Below are positions 44,864 through 54,198 of a stretch of 54,613 bases of DNA, piece by piece. Location: contig JANLVJ010000005.1 of the NCBI GenBank assembly GCA_031363945.1, forward strand, positions 1-54,613. Direction: 5' to 3'. The position numbers and the translations under genes are program-made. The notes beneath the pieces are model-generated. The model did no database searches. It was not told the origin of the DNA and worked only from the letters and a program-made list of their open reading frames with translations. Position 1 is the stretch's first letter, and each line of letters starts with the position of its first letter. This stretch comes from JANLVJ01 sp031363945. Lineage in GTDB: Bacteria; Bacteroidota; Bacteroidia; Sphingobacteriales; Sphingobacteriaceae.

Positions 44864-47800
44864 ATGTATCTTTGCGCCAAACTCGTGCAGGTGGATTCAT
44901 CAGAAATACTAAAAAAATATATTTCAGATAAAAGAATACAGGAAGTTGCTGGCTTTCTTGAGCATTCAATAAAAAAAGATCCGATCTGGCTGAAAGGGCT
45001 TATTGGCTCATCAGATGCTTATGTAGCCCATGCAATCTTTTTGGAAACAAACAGGAGTGCCCTGTTTGTCTTGCCTTCTTATGAAGAAGCTGTATTCTTT
45101 ATGAATGATATGGAAAGTATCTCATCAGCAAACGTACTTTTCTTTCCCTCTTCTTTTAAAAAAGACTTTGATTTTACACAGATCAACAGTGCAAATGTCT
45201 TACTCAGGGCTGAAGTACTCAGTGATCTTAAAAATGCCATTAAGCCCAGGTTCATCGTCAGCTATGCCGAGGCCATGTGCGAAAAGGTCATCAGTAAAGA
45301 TACCCTTGAGAAGAATACCCTGCAGATTTCAATTGGAGAGCTGCTAAGTATTGATTTTATAAATGAGTTTCTTTCCCTGTATGAATTTACCCGTACCGAC
45401 TTTGTCTATGAAGCTGGTCAGTTTGCCATCAGGGGAGGAATAGTAGATATATTTTCATTTTCCCATGACCTGCCGTACCGTATTGAGTTTGCGGGAGACA
45501 TGGTAGAATCTATTCGCACGTTTGACCCCGATGACCAGCTATCGGTCAGTCATATGCACAGAATCACGGTAGTGCCCAATGTGCAGTCAAAATTATTAAA
45601 AGACAATAATATCTCTTTCCTCGATTTTATTGAGCCAAACACTCTTTTCTGGATTAAGGATGCGACATTTCTTTTTGACGTCGCTGAAAAAGGACTAAAA
45701 AAGGCAAAATCTCTTTATTCCGGTTTAACGGATGAAGACAAGCTCATGCATCCTGAATGGCTTAACCCCGCCTTCTCATTTGTTGAGCCGGCTCTTCTGC
45801 GTAAAAATGCCGATGCTTTCCAGGTAATTGAATGCGGCAAACAGTTTCTCTATAACCCTGGCCTTGAATTAAAATTTAATATCAGGCCACAGCCTTCGTT
45901 TAATAAAGACTTTTTATACCTGCTTGAAAACCTGAAAGCCAATGTTGCCCATGGTATACAGAATGTCATCTTTGCTGATTCTCCCAAACAGGTTGAACGA
46001 CTTTACAGCATTTTTGAAGATTTAGCCAAGGGTTCAACAAGCACCGCAGAAGATTTATTTGCAGTTCTAAATCTAAGCGTACGGGAAGGATTTATTGATG
46101 ATGATCTTAAACTTGCCTGCTATACCGATCACCAGATTTTTGACCGTTATTATAAATACAGGCTTAAGAAAAGCTATTCGCGTAGCCAGGCCCTTACATT
46201 AAAAGAACTTCGTGATCTGAAGCCTGGTGATTATGTCGTTCATATAGACCATGGTATTGGAAAATATGCCGGCCTTGAGAAAATTGAAGTGAATGGAAAA
46301 ACTCAGGAATCAATCAGACTGATTTATGCAGATAACGATCTGCTATATGTTAACATCAGCTCATTAAACCGGATCTCAAAATATACGGGTAAGGAAGGCA
46401 CTGAACCCAAAATGAATAAACTGGGGACCGATGCCTGGGAAAAATTAAAAAAAAACACTAAAAAAAAAGTTAAAGATATTGCCCGAGACCTGATCAAGCT
46501 TTATGCCCAGCGCAAATCTAAGGTAGGATACTCATTTCATCCTGATACGTATATGCAGGATGAGCTTGAAGCATCCTTTATTTATGAGGACACTCCTGAT
46601 CAGGTAAAGGCCACAGCCGATGTAAAGAAAGATATGGAGGCCGAACATCCCATGGATAGACTTATCTGTGGAGATGTAGGTTTTGGTAAAACAGAAATTG
46701 CGGTAAGAGCAGCATTCAAAGCGGCCGCAGATGGTAAGCAGGTAGCCATCCTGGTTCCTACAACGATCCTTGCTTTCCAGCATTATAAAACCTTTAAAGA
46801 ACGGCTGTCAGATTTTCCCTGTAATGTCGAATATATTAGCCGTTTCAGGTCTAATAAAGAAATCAAAGAAACGCTAGAGCGGGTTAAGGAAGGAAAAACA
46901 GAGATTTTAATTGGCACCCATCGTATTGTCAATAAAGATGTGATCTTTAAAGATCTGGGATTGATGATCATCGATGAAGAACAGAAATTTGGAGTAAGCA
47001 CCAAGGAGAAGCTCAAAGAAATGCGGGTAAATATTGACTCTCTGACCTTAACAGCAACACCCATTCCACGAACGTTGCATTTTTCATTAATGGGAGCACG
47101 TGATTTATCAATTATAAATACCCCGCCACCGAACAGGCAGCCAGTTTTAACCGAACTGCATGTCTTCAGTGAGAAGGTAATTCGTGAGGCCATTGAGTTT
47201 GAAATTGATCGTGGGGGGCAGGTGTTTTTCGTAAATAACCGGGTAAAGGATATTTATGAAATTGCCGGCATGCTGAAAAAGATTTGCCCTGATGCAAGAA
47301 TATGTGTGGGTCATGGTCAGATGGAAGGGCATGAACTGGAAGATGTCATGCAAAAGTTTATTGAAGGAAAGTTCGACGTACTGGTTGCAACAACAATTAT
47401 TGAGTCAGGCCTTGATATTTCGAATGCCAATACGATGATTATCAATCATGCTCATCAATTTGGGCTGAGTGATCTGCACCAGATGCGTGGCAGGGTGGGG
47501 CGGTCAAATAAAAAAGCTTTCTGTTATCTGCTGAGTCCGCCGATGTCTACCCTAAGCGCTGAAGCCAGAAAAAGACTGAGTGCAATTGAAGAGTTTTCAG
47601 ATCTTGGTAGTGGTTTTAATGTAGCCATGCGAGATCTTGATATCAGGGGTGCCGGTAATTTACTGGGTGCAGAACAAAGCGGATTCATAGCTGAAATTGG
47701 GTATGAGATGTACCATAAGATTCTTGATGAAGCAGTACAGGAATTAAAAGAAGATGAGTTCAGTGAAGTGTTTCAGGATGAAAAGCCCCGTCCTTTTATC

Positions 47801-48268
47801 ACCTTTACCCAGATAGAAACAGATCAGGAACTGCTTATACCAGATGAGTATGTAAGCAGTATTACTGAGCGGTATAATTTATATGCGGCTATAAGTAAAC
47901 TTGAAAATGAAACAGAACTGGAACAGTTCAGAAAACAGCTGACTGATCGCTTCGGACCATTGCCACAGCAAGTTGAAGAATTGATGCGTACAATCAGGCT
48001 TCAGTGGTTAGGTAAAGATCTTGGCTTTGAGCGCATGGTTCTGAAACAGGGTTTGCTTAAATGTTATTTCATCTCAAACCAATCATCAGCCTATTATGAA
48101 ACGGCAAAGTTCAGAAGTATCTTAAACTATGTGAAGGCAAATCCGTTAAAGTTTAAATTAAAAGAACATCGCTCACATCTGATTTTAAGTATTTCTTCCG
48201 TATTTTCAATACATCAGGCATGGAAAATATTAGAGGGTATGACAGAATCTCAATTAGTTCATTCATAA
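44864..48268 (+). CDS. mfd: Transcription-repair coupling factor
   Basis: Removes RNA polymerase stalled at DNA damage and recruits UvrA. The 1134 residues show the UvrB-like N-terminal part, the CarD-like polymerase-binding domain starting LKPGDYVVHIDHG, and translocase motifs GDVGFGKT (603-610), IIDEEQKFG and TATPIPRTL. The TRG motif region and the C-terminal TRCF domain follow. The ATG at 44864 overlaps a consensus -7 promoter box, so translation probably starts a few codons in, at GTG 44885 or GTG 44891 (VDSSEILKKY). Everything functional lies beyond that point. Confidence 0.97.
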   Translation: MYLCAKLVQVDSSEILKKYISDKRIQEVAGFLEHSIKKDPIWLKGLIGSSDAYVAHAIFLETNRSALFVLPSYEEAVFFMNDMESISSANVLFFPSSFKKDFDFTQINSANVLLRAEVLSDLKNAIKPRFIVSYAEAMCEKVISKDTLEKNTLQISIGELLSIDFINEFLSLYEFTRTDFVYEAGQFAIRGGIVDIFSFSHDLPYRIEFAGDMVESIRTFDPDDQLSVSHMHRITVVPNVQSKLLKDNNISFLDFIEPNTLFWIKDATFLFDVAEKGLKKAKSLYSGLTDEDKLMHPEWLNPAFSFVEPALLRKNADAFQVIECGKQFLYNPGLELKFNIRPQPSFNKDFLYLLENLKANVAHGIQNVIFADSPKQVERLYSIFEDLAKGSTSTAEDLFAVLNLSVREGFIDDDLKLACYTDHQIFDRYYKYRLKKSYSRSQALTLKELRDLKPGDYVVHIDHGIGKYAGLEKIEVNGKTQESIRLIYADNDLLYVNISSLNRISKYTGKEGTEPKMNKLGTDAWEKLKKNTKKKVKDIARDLIKLYAQRKSKVGYSFHPDTYMQDELEASFIYEDTPDQVKATADVKKDMEAEHPMDRLICGDVGFGKTEIAVRAAFKAAADGKQVAILVPTTILAFQHYKTFKERLSDFPCNVEYISRFRSNKEIKETLERVKEGKTEILIGTHRIVNKDVIFKDLGLMIIDEEQKFGVSTKEKLKEMRVNIDSLTLTATPIPRTLHFSLMGARDLSIINTPPPNRQPVLTELHVFSEKVIREAIEFEIDRGGQVFFVNNRVKDIYEIAGMLKKICPDARICVGHGQMEGHELEDVMQKFIEGKFDVLVATTIIESGLDISNANTMIINHAHQFGLSDLHQMRGRVGRSNKKAFCYLLSPPMSTLSAEARKRLSAIEEFSDLGSGFNVAMRDLDIRGAGNLLGAEQSGFIAEIGYEMYHKILDEAVQELKEDEFSEVFQDEKPRPFITFTQIETDQELLIPDEYVSSITERYNLYAAISKLENETELEQFRKQLTDRFGPLPQQVEELMRTIRLQWLGKDLGFERMVLKQGLLKCYFISNQSSAYYETAKFRSILNYVKANPLKFKLKEHRSHLILSISSVFSIHQAWKILEGMTESQLVHS
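44867..44874 (+). promoter_or_regulatory. Bacteroidota -7 promoter box for mfd
   Basis: TATCTTTG is a consensus TAnnTTTG match. It falls inside the first codons of the longest mfd frame, which argues for a downstream GTG start. Confidence 0.55.
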
Positions 48269-48307
48269 CAGGTAAATACCAGTCAAAAGCCTGCAAACAA
48301 GCTAACT

Positions 48308-49987
48308 ATGTATATTAAAATTTTCATTTTAGGCGTAGCCTTCACTTCTGCGTTTTCATTTTCAACTTTCGCACAGTCAGGTTCAAAGACTGGTTCTGGG
48401 TCTACGGCAAAGTTAGTTTCTAAAACAGGAGTAGATGCTTCGGTGCAGAAAAACCCAGCCTATAACTGGTTTAATCTTGATCCCGACCAGGATCATGCAA
48501 TTGGTATCAGTACTGAAAAAACATATACTGAATTGCTTAAAAACAGAAAACCCCAACGGGTAATCGTTGCCGTTATCGACGGCGGAGTTGATACTACTCA
48601 GGAAGATCTTGCCGGCATTATCTGGCAGAATAAGAAAGAAATTGCTAAAAATGGCATTGATGATGACCATAATGGCTATATCGATGATGTACATGGCTGG
48701 GATTTTATAGGCGGGAAAAATCGTGCTGATGTTCATTTCGATACTCAGGAGATGACCCGTATTGTTGCTACACTTGAACCTGTATACAGAGATAAAGACC
48801 CCGATAAACTCAGTGCCAGTCAGAAGGCACAATATGATATGTATCTGAAGGCTAAAAAAGAATATAATTCTTCAGTAGCTAAAAACGATGAGCAGCTGGC
48901 CTATTATCAGCGCCTGTATACCTTTATGACCGATGCTGATGCCGTTGTAAAAAGAGGTATGAACATCAAGGTCATTGATTCGAACGCCCTTAAAAACTAC
49001 CATGGCACTGATGAAAAAGTAAAGTCGGCAGCTACCGTTTTATTAAGATTATACCAGTATGGTTTTAAAGATATGGAGTCAGCTCTGGCTGAGTTAAAAT
49101 CGGGCGTAGATCATTTTCAGGAAACCAAAAATTATGGGCTGAACCTGACCTTTGATCCAAGAACGATCGTAGGTGATACGTATACAGATATTACCCAGCG
49201 GAATTATGGTAACAACGATGTAGCTGGTCCTGATGCCCTGCACGGCACCCATGTTTCAGGAATAATCGGAGCAAACAGAATGAACAACCTGGGAATCAAA
49301 GGTATCGCAAACAATGTATTTATCATGCCTGTGCGTGCAGTACCAGATGGAGATGAAAGAGATAAGGATATTGCTAATGCCATCAGGTATGCTACAGATA
49401 ATGGGGCACAGATTATCAACATGAGTTTTGGAAAAAGCTTCTCACCTAATAAAGATGCCGTAGACGATGCCGTAAAATATGCTGAAAGTAAGGGCGTTTT
49501 GCTGGTTCATGCAGCTGGCAATGAATCGGCAAATAAAGATTCTGTGATAAATTTTCCAAGCCGTGTATATAATGATGGGGGCATGGCTACTAACTGGATA
49601 GAAGTTGGAGCATCGGGTAGAACAAATAACGAAACCCTGGCAGCAACTTTTTCTAATTATGGCAAGAAGACGGTAGATGTTTTCGCTCCTGGTGTTGATA
49701 TCCTGTCAACAGTACCAAAACCTGTAAACTATAAAACTGAAAGTGGTACCAGTATGGCCGCTCCTGTGATTACTGGTCTTGCAGCTGTGCTAAAAGAATA
49801 TTTTCCTGAGCTCACTGCACAGGATATAAAAACAATTATTATGCAATCAGCTGTCAGGTACCATACAATGGTATTAAAGCCAGGATCAAAGGAACTTGTC
49901 AAATTTGATGATCTTTCTATTTCTGGTGGGGTTGCAAATTTATATCAGGCTGTAAAAATGGCAACAACTTATAAAAAAGGTTCCTGA
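48308..49987 (+). CDS. S8 family (subtilisin-like) serine peptidase, secreted
   Basis: Exported protease. The 559 residues have a signal peptide (about 1-22), a Ser/Gly/Thr-rich stretch, and a subtilisin domain with catalytic Asp91 (VIDGGVD), His312 (HGTHVSG) and Ser482 (GTSMAAP). Asp and His are about 220 residues apart, against about 30 in subtilisin. The insert is helical and charged (about 130-290) and includes a second AFW-like KDP-rich part. I recall this large insert in other Bacteroidota S8 peptidases. There is no type IX sorting domain. It lies 39 bases after mfd and just before an M16 peptidase. Confidence 0.92.
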   Translation: MYIKIFILGVAFTSAFSFSTFAQSGSKTGSGSTAKLVSKTGVDASVQKNPAYNWFNLDPDQDHAIGISTEKTYTELLKNRKPQRVIVAVIDGGVDTTQEDLAGIIWQNKKEIAKNGIDDDHNGYIDDVHGWDFIGGKNRADVHFDTQEMTRIVATLEPVYRDKDPDKLSASQKAQYDMYLKAKKEYNSSVAKNDEQLAYYQRLYTFMTDADAVVKRGMNIKVIDSNALKNYHGTDEKVKSAATVLLRLYQYGFKDMESALAELKSGVDHFQETKNYGLNLTFDPRTIVGDTYTDITQRNYGNNDVAGPDALHGTHVSGIIGANRMNNLGIKGIANNVFIMPVRAVPDGDERDKDIANAIRYATDNGAQIINMSFGKSFSPNKDAVDDAVKYAESKGVLLVHAAGNESANKDSVINFPSRVYNDGGMATNWIEVGASGRTNNETLAATFSNYGKKTVDVFAPGVDILSTVPKPVNYKTESGTSMAAPVITGLAAVLKEYFPELTAQDIKTIIMQSAVRYHTMVLKPGSKELVKFDDLSISGGVANLYQAVKMATTYKKGS

Positions 49988-50013
49988 TCAATTGACAGTA
50001 TCTTGCAGACTTT

Positions 50014-51255
50014 ATGGATTACACCACACAATTACTGGGCAACGGCCTACGTACAGTATATAAATCTGCCGAAAAATCGAATACCATAAGTCACTTTTGC
50101 CTCCTGATTAACTCAGGTGCACGTGATGAGCGCGGCTGGGAAATCGGGATGGCCCATTTTACAGAACATATGCTGTTCAAGGGAACAGATAAAAGAAATA
50201 CCATTCAAATCTTAAAAAGACTAGAAGTTGCAGGTGGTGAATTGAATGCCTTTACGACCAAGGAATATACCTGTATTTATGCTTCTTTTTTAAACGAGCA
50301 TTTACAACGGGCAATAGAACTTATTGCAGATATGGTACTAAATTCAACTTTCCCTGAGGCAGAAATTGAGCGTGAAAAAAGTGTCATAGCCGATGAAATT
50401 GAGTCTTATCAGGATATTCCTGAAGAACTCATACAGGATGAATTTGATGAGCTGCTTTTCCCTTCAGACTCACTGGGTAATTCCATACTGGGTACGAAAG
50501 ACGGTATCAGCCTGTTTACAAGAAGCCAGTTCCTGGACTATATGGCCCGCCATTATATTCCGTCTAATATGACTATAGGCCTGAGTTCGGCACTGGCTGA
50601 AAAAATATTTGTAAATTATATTACCCGTTATTTTGGTGAGTCTACTGGCAGTTCTGTTCCTGAAAGAACCATTCTTACAGGAAACCCTCCCATTCTTGAG
50701 CGGCGCATAGGTAAACCAATCTCACAGGTTCATGGCATGATCGGCAGAAAAGCACTCAGTTTACACGATGATAACCGTACCACCATGTTACTGATTAATA
50801 ACCTGCTGGGTGGGCCAGGGATGAGCTCAAAGCTGAACCTTGAAATACGGGAAAAGAAAGGCATCTGCTATACGATAGAATCTAATTATTCAGCATACAG
50901 AGACACAGGTATATTCTCAGTTTATTTTGGTACAGAAGCCATTAAGGCTGAAAAATGTATTTCCCTGATCAATAAAGAACTGAAACTTCTGCAGCATTCA
51001 ACCTTGAGCAGTACCCATTTACATCAGGCAAAACAGCGGTTTAAAGGGCAGATTGCACTGGCCGAAGAAAGCCGCTCATCTGTTTTGATCAGTATCTGTA
51101 AGAGTATTATTGATTATGGTCAGGCTGATACAATACCTGAATTATTTAAGAAAGTTGATGCCATTTCAGCGACAGACATTCTAAATCTTTCAGGTGACTT
51201 TTTCGAGTCAGGTTTATTATCTACATTAATTTTTGAACCACAGGATAAGGTATAA
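50014..51255 (+). CDS. M16 family zinc peptidase (pitrilysin/processing-peptidase type)
   Basis: Cytoplasmic or periplasmic zinc peptidase. The 413 residues begin without a signal peptide. The inverted zinc motif HFTEH is at 48-52, and the distal metal glutamate is in EREKSVIADEIESY. The C-terminal half (about 215-400) is the inactive M16 partner-like domain with LLGGPGMSSKLNLEIREK (in part). The O-methyltransferase gene starts at the next base after its stop, so the two are coupled. The substrate is unknown. Confidence 0.94.
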   Translation: MDYTTQLLGNGLRTVYKSAEKSNTISHFCLLINSGARDERGWEIGMAHFTEHMLFKGTDKRNTIQILKRLEVAGGELNAFTTKEYTCIYASFLNEHLQRAIELIADMVLNSTFPEAEIEREKSVIADEIESYQDIPEELIQDEFDELLFPSDSLGNSILGTKDGISLFTRSQFLDYMARHYIPSNMTIGLSSALAEKIFVNYITRYFGESTGSSVPERTILTGNPPILERRIGKPISQVHGMIGRKALSLHDDNRTTMLLINNLLGGPGMSSKLNLEIREKKGICYTIESNYSAYRDTGIFSVYFGTEAIKAEKCISLINKELKLLQHSTLSSTHLHQAKQRFKGQIALAEESRSSVLISICKSIIDYGQADTIPELFKKVDAISATDILNLSGDFFESGLLSTLIFEPQDKV

Positions 51256-51903
51256 ATGTTTTCTGAAGAATTAATAGCTTATCTGACAGCAAATCTCAGC
51301 CCTGAAGCAGACTTGCTCAAGCAATTAAGTCGTGAAACCCACGTAAGAGTGCTGAAACCTAAAATGTTGTCCGGTCATTATCAGGGCAGGTTACTTAGTA
51401 TGATTAGCCATCTTGCTATCGGTAATCAAGAAGGCAACACCTGCAGAATTCTTGAAATCGGTACGTATACCGGTTATTCGGCCCTCTGTCTGGCAGAAGG
51501 CTTAAAGGCTGGTGGCTTATTATATACCATCGAAATTAACCCTGAAGTTATAGAAATTGCCAGAAAATACTTCGCACTATCTGTCTATAAAGATCAGATA
51601 ATTTCATTAAGCGGTGATGCTGCCCTGTTAATTCCTGAGCTGAAAGAAGAATTTGATCTGGTCTTTATTGATGCTGATAAGAAAAGAAACCTGATCTACT
51701 ACGAACTTGCACTGTCAAAATTAAAAAAAGGGGGCATCATTCTGGTTGATAATGTACTCTGGTATGGTAAGGTCATAAGCGATGCCCATGATAAAAAAAC
51801 CCTTGCAATAGAAAATTTAAATGAGCTGTTAACAGCCGATGACAGGGTTGATAATATTATACTGCCTATAAGAGATGGCATACACCTGCTTAGAAAACGC
51901 TAG
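51256..51903 (+). CDS. O-methyltransferase (SAM-dependent, COMT-like family 3)
   Basis: Methylates a hydroxyl group of an unknown small molecule using SAM. The 215 residues show ILEIGTYTGYSAL (SAM loop), YTIEINPE, LVFIDADKK (metal and SAM) and LVDNVLWYGKV. This is the typical cation-dependent family with full length. It directly follows the M16 peptidase and ends at a strong terminator, so the S8-M16-methyltransferase set probably closes here. Confidence 0.94.
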   Translation: MFSEELIAYLTANLSPEADLLKQLSRETHVRVLKPKMLSGHYQGRLLSMISHLAIGNQEGNTCRILEIGTYTGYSALCLAEGLKAGGLLYTIEINPEVIEIARKYFALSVYKDQIISLSGDAALLIPELKEEFDLVFIDADKKRNLIYYELALSKLKKGGIILVDNVLWYGKVISDAHDKKTLAIENLNELLTADDRVDNIILPIRDGIHLLRKR

Positions 51904-51905
51904 CC

Positions 51906-51956
51906 AACAGATCATTATCAACAATTTTTTATCAAATGTTAATAATGATCTGTTTT
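51906..51956 (+). terminator. Terminator after the O-methyltransferase gene
   Basis: An 18-bp stem with one mismatch (51906-51923 with 51937-51954) has a 13-base loop and ends in TTTT. It starts three bases after the stop codon. It also shows that the open frame reaching back to 51875 is not the start of the next gene. Confidence 0.85.
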
Positions 51957-52021
51957 ATGGCCACAAGAATTCGTTACTATCTTCGTTATTTTACATTCTC
52001 CTTATAATCATCCTGCCGACA

Positions 52022-53212
52022 ATGTCAGATAAGCATTCATTATTTCATCAACTTCTTACTGGATTATTTATTACAGTTATGCTATTTTCTTGCAGTGTAA
52101 AGAAAAAGTCAATGACTGCTAGCAGGTCTTCTTCTACAACTTCTGTTACCGGTTCAACTGCAGGATCTAATTCGGGATCAATTCAGGGCAAAGAAACCGC
52201 CAAACTTGGTCAAAGTTACTCTGCCTATAACCTTGATGTGGCTGATTATATAAAACAGTATAGCGGATTTGCCATCAAAGAAATGAATGATTTTGGAGTA
52301 CCTGCCAGTGTTATTCTGGCTCAGGGGATTCATGAATCAGGAGCAGGAAAAAGTTTACTGGCACAGGAAGCAAATAACCATTTTGGTGTTAAGTGTACTA
52401 GTGAGTGGAATGGGAAAAGTTATCATATGAATGATGATTCTCCAAATGAATGTTTTCGAAAATATGCCAGTCCTGAAGAGTCGTATGATGACCATATGAA
52501 ATTTTTGCAGCGTAAACGCTATGCTTCACTTTTTACGCTTGATAAAGAAGATTATAAGGGCTGGGCTTTGGGCCTGAAAAGATGTGGATATGCAACAAAT
52601 CCGCGTTACTCAGAAATTCTTATCAGTATGATTGAACGCTATAATCTGACGCGTTTTGATCATGCGGGAATTACTGAGGCTATGCCCCTGGCCAAAAAAA
52701 GCAGTGGTCCCAAACCAACTGAGGCCAGTGTTAGTGAGAATACCCATCAACCTGTACTTGCTTCATCTGTAGCTGCTAAAAATATAATTGCCGGAGCTGA
52801 TGCCTTGCCAAACAGCGCACATAAAGTAATACTGGATACCATTCATCAAAAAGTATATATAACAGATACTATTTACCAGTATGCGTACCAGAAAGCACAT
52901 GATGCCGCTAATAGAAGTAGTGTGACAACCAATAAAACAGAAAGGAATGACGACCAGCAGAATAAAGCTGGCAGGACATCGCCCTTACATGCACCTGTAG
53001 AATCTGAAAAGCCAAAGACATCAGCTCAACCAGGCGTAATAAATGACGGATCAACACCTGACTTACAGATACCTCTAAACTATACCGTAAAACAGGGCGA
53101 TACTCTCTATGGCATAGCCAGACGTTATAAGCTTAAAGTGATTGACCTGCAAAAATTAAATAACCTGCCCGATACCAGTGTTAAAATAGACCAGCTGCTG
53201 TTATTGCAGTAA
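52022..53212 (+). CDS. Glucosaminidase (cell-wall hydrolase) lipoprotein with C-terminal LysM
   Basis: Cleaves peptidoglycan glycan strands. From the ATG at 52022 the 396 residues begin with a lipoprotein signal (ITVMLFSC) and a Ser/Thr/Gly linker. The glucosaminidase domain (about 60-215) follows, with VPASVILAQGIHESGAGKS (catalytic Glu in HESG), NNHFGVKC, FRKYASPEESYDDH and GYATNPRYSEIL. A low-complexity linker leads to a LysM domain at the end (YTVKQGDTLYGIARRYKL). The start is chosen because it gives a proper lipobox and lies beyond the terminator of the gene before. Confidence 0.92.
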   Translation: MSDKHSLFHQLLTGLFITVMLFSCSVKKKSMTASRSSSTTSVTGSTAGSNSGSIQGKETAKLGQSYSAYNLDVADYIKQYSGFAIKEMNDFGVPASVILAQGIHESGAGKSLLAQEANNHFGVKCTSEWNGKSYHMNDDSPNECFRKYASPEESYDDHMKFLQRKRYASLFTLDKEDYKGWALGLKRCGYATNPRYSEILISMIERYNLTRFDHAGITEAMPLAKKSSGPKPTEASVSENTHQPVLASSVAAKNIIAGADALPNSAHKVILDTIHQKVYITDTIYQYAYQKAHDAANRSSVTTNKTERNDDQQNKAGRTSPLHAPVESEKPKTSAQPGVINDGSTPDLQIPLNYTVKQGDTLYGIARRYKLKVIDLQKLNNLPDTSVKIDQLLLLQ

Positions 53213-53305
53213 GGCGGTGCTGATTCAATATGCCAATTTGTTTAATGAGTGTCCAGAATCATAATTCATTTCCGTATATTAGCTTATAATCAATGAGTTA
53301 ATACA

Positions 53306-53452
53306 ATGAACCTTTTCGAATTTTCGGCTAATTTCCCGGATGTGATTAGCGCCAAAGCTGCCTGGAAGACATTTCGCGACCGCCGTGGAGTAACGTGTAA
53401 GAAGTATAACAGCAAGAAGCGCTACTGGCTTCAAAATATTTCTCAATACCAG
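53306..53452 (+). mobile_element. Remnant of an IS1595-family transposase gene (5' end only)
   Basis: The first ~49 codons of the chimeric ORF resemble the N-terminus of this transposase family. The catalytic DDE domain and right end are absent. No inverted terminal repeat could be set, because the far end is gone. Confidence 0.65.
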
Positions 53453-54178
53453 CGCACTGCTACCGTAACTGTTGCGCCAAATGGAACAAATAACACCGCT
53501 GGCTCAATCAGTACAGTGACAGCCACGATAAAAACGGATTGTCTTGACGCTAGTGGCAACAATATCTTAGAATCTATAACGCAGACATTAACCAGACCGG
53601 GATTTTCGTCATTTGCCAATAGCCCTACAGGAGCATGTAGTAATGGATATCAAAACTGGACGCTGAGTCCAGTGGCAACAGTAGCCTACACAACAAACTG
53701 GCAATGGACTGTAGACAATCCTCAAACGTTGAATTGCAGCTTTTCAAGTCCAAATTCTCAAAACACCAACGCTTACGTTTCGGGCGGCGGCGGGGTAACC
53801 GTAACATATACTGACCAGTGTGGGTATAAGCACTCGACCGGTACAACAATTTATGCGAATTGCTCTAAAACGAGCGCAAGAACGATTAACTTATTTCCAA
53901 ATCCGTCGAGTTCTGTTGTAAAAGTAAATTTTGGAACAACTGCTATTACTGCCAGTGCAGCAGCCACCTCAATTTCAGCTGATCTTCATGTAATCCCAGA
54001 AAGTGTCGAACTATACACTCAGACATCATCCATAGCCATTGCTGTACGAACAAAAAAGCAAATAGTTCAAGATAATAATCAGGCTATTTTTAATTTAAAA
54101 GGGTTGATTCCTGGTTACTACTTTGTTCATGTTGTTTATACAGACGGCATCGAAATCAGAACGGTTCAGGTTATTTAA
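53306..54178 (+). CDS. Chimeric ORF: IS1595-type transposase N-terminus fused to the tail of a type IX secreted protein
   Basis: 290 residues in two unlike parts. Residues 1 to about 49 (MNLFEFSANFPD, FRDRRGVTCKK, RYWLQNISQYQ) match the N-terminal zinc-ribbon region of IS1595 family transposases. One ribbon cysteine has become Tyr (CKKYNS). From about residue 50 the sequence is Thr/Ser/Asn-rich (ATVTVAPNGTNNT) and ends in a type IX sorting domain, TINLFPNPSSSVVKVNF and LKGLIPGYYFVHVVYTDG. There is no signal peptide, so the product could not be exported. It is most likely the remnant of a secreted-protein gene whose start was replaced by insertion-sequence DNA. It could also be an assembly join. 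Confidence 0.75.
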   Translation: MNLFEFSANFPDVISAKAAWKTFRDRRGVTCKKYNSKKRYWLQNISQYQRTATVTVAPNGTNNTAGSISTVTATIKTDCLDASGNNILESITQTLTRPGFSSFANSPTGACSNGYQNWTLSPVATVAYTTNWQWTVDNPQTLNCSFSSPNSQNTNAYVSGGGGVTVTYTDQCGYKHSTGTTIYANCSKTSARTINLFPNPSSSVVKVNFGTTAITASAAATSISADLHVIPESVELYTQTSSIAIAVRTKKQIVQDNNQAIFNLKGLIPGYYFVHVVYTDGIEIRTVQVI

Positions 54179-54198
54179 ACTCTATAACTAAATTCTAA

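Noticed and set aside
51875..52021. Longer N-terminus for the glucosaminidase lipoprotein
   Set aside because: It would overlap the methyltransferase end and run through a strong terminator, and it would bury the lipoprotein signal.
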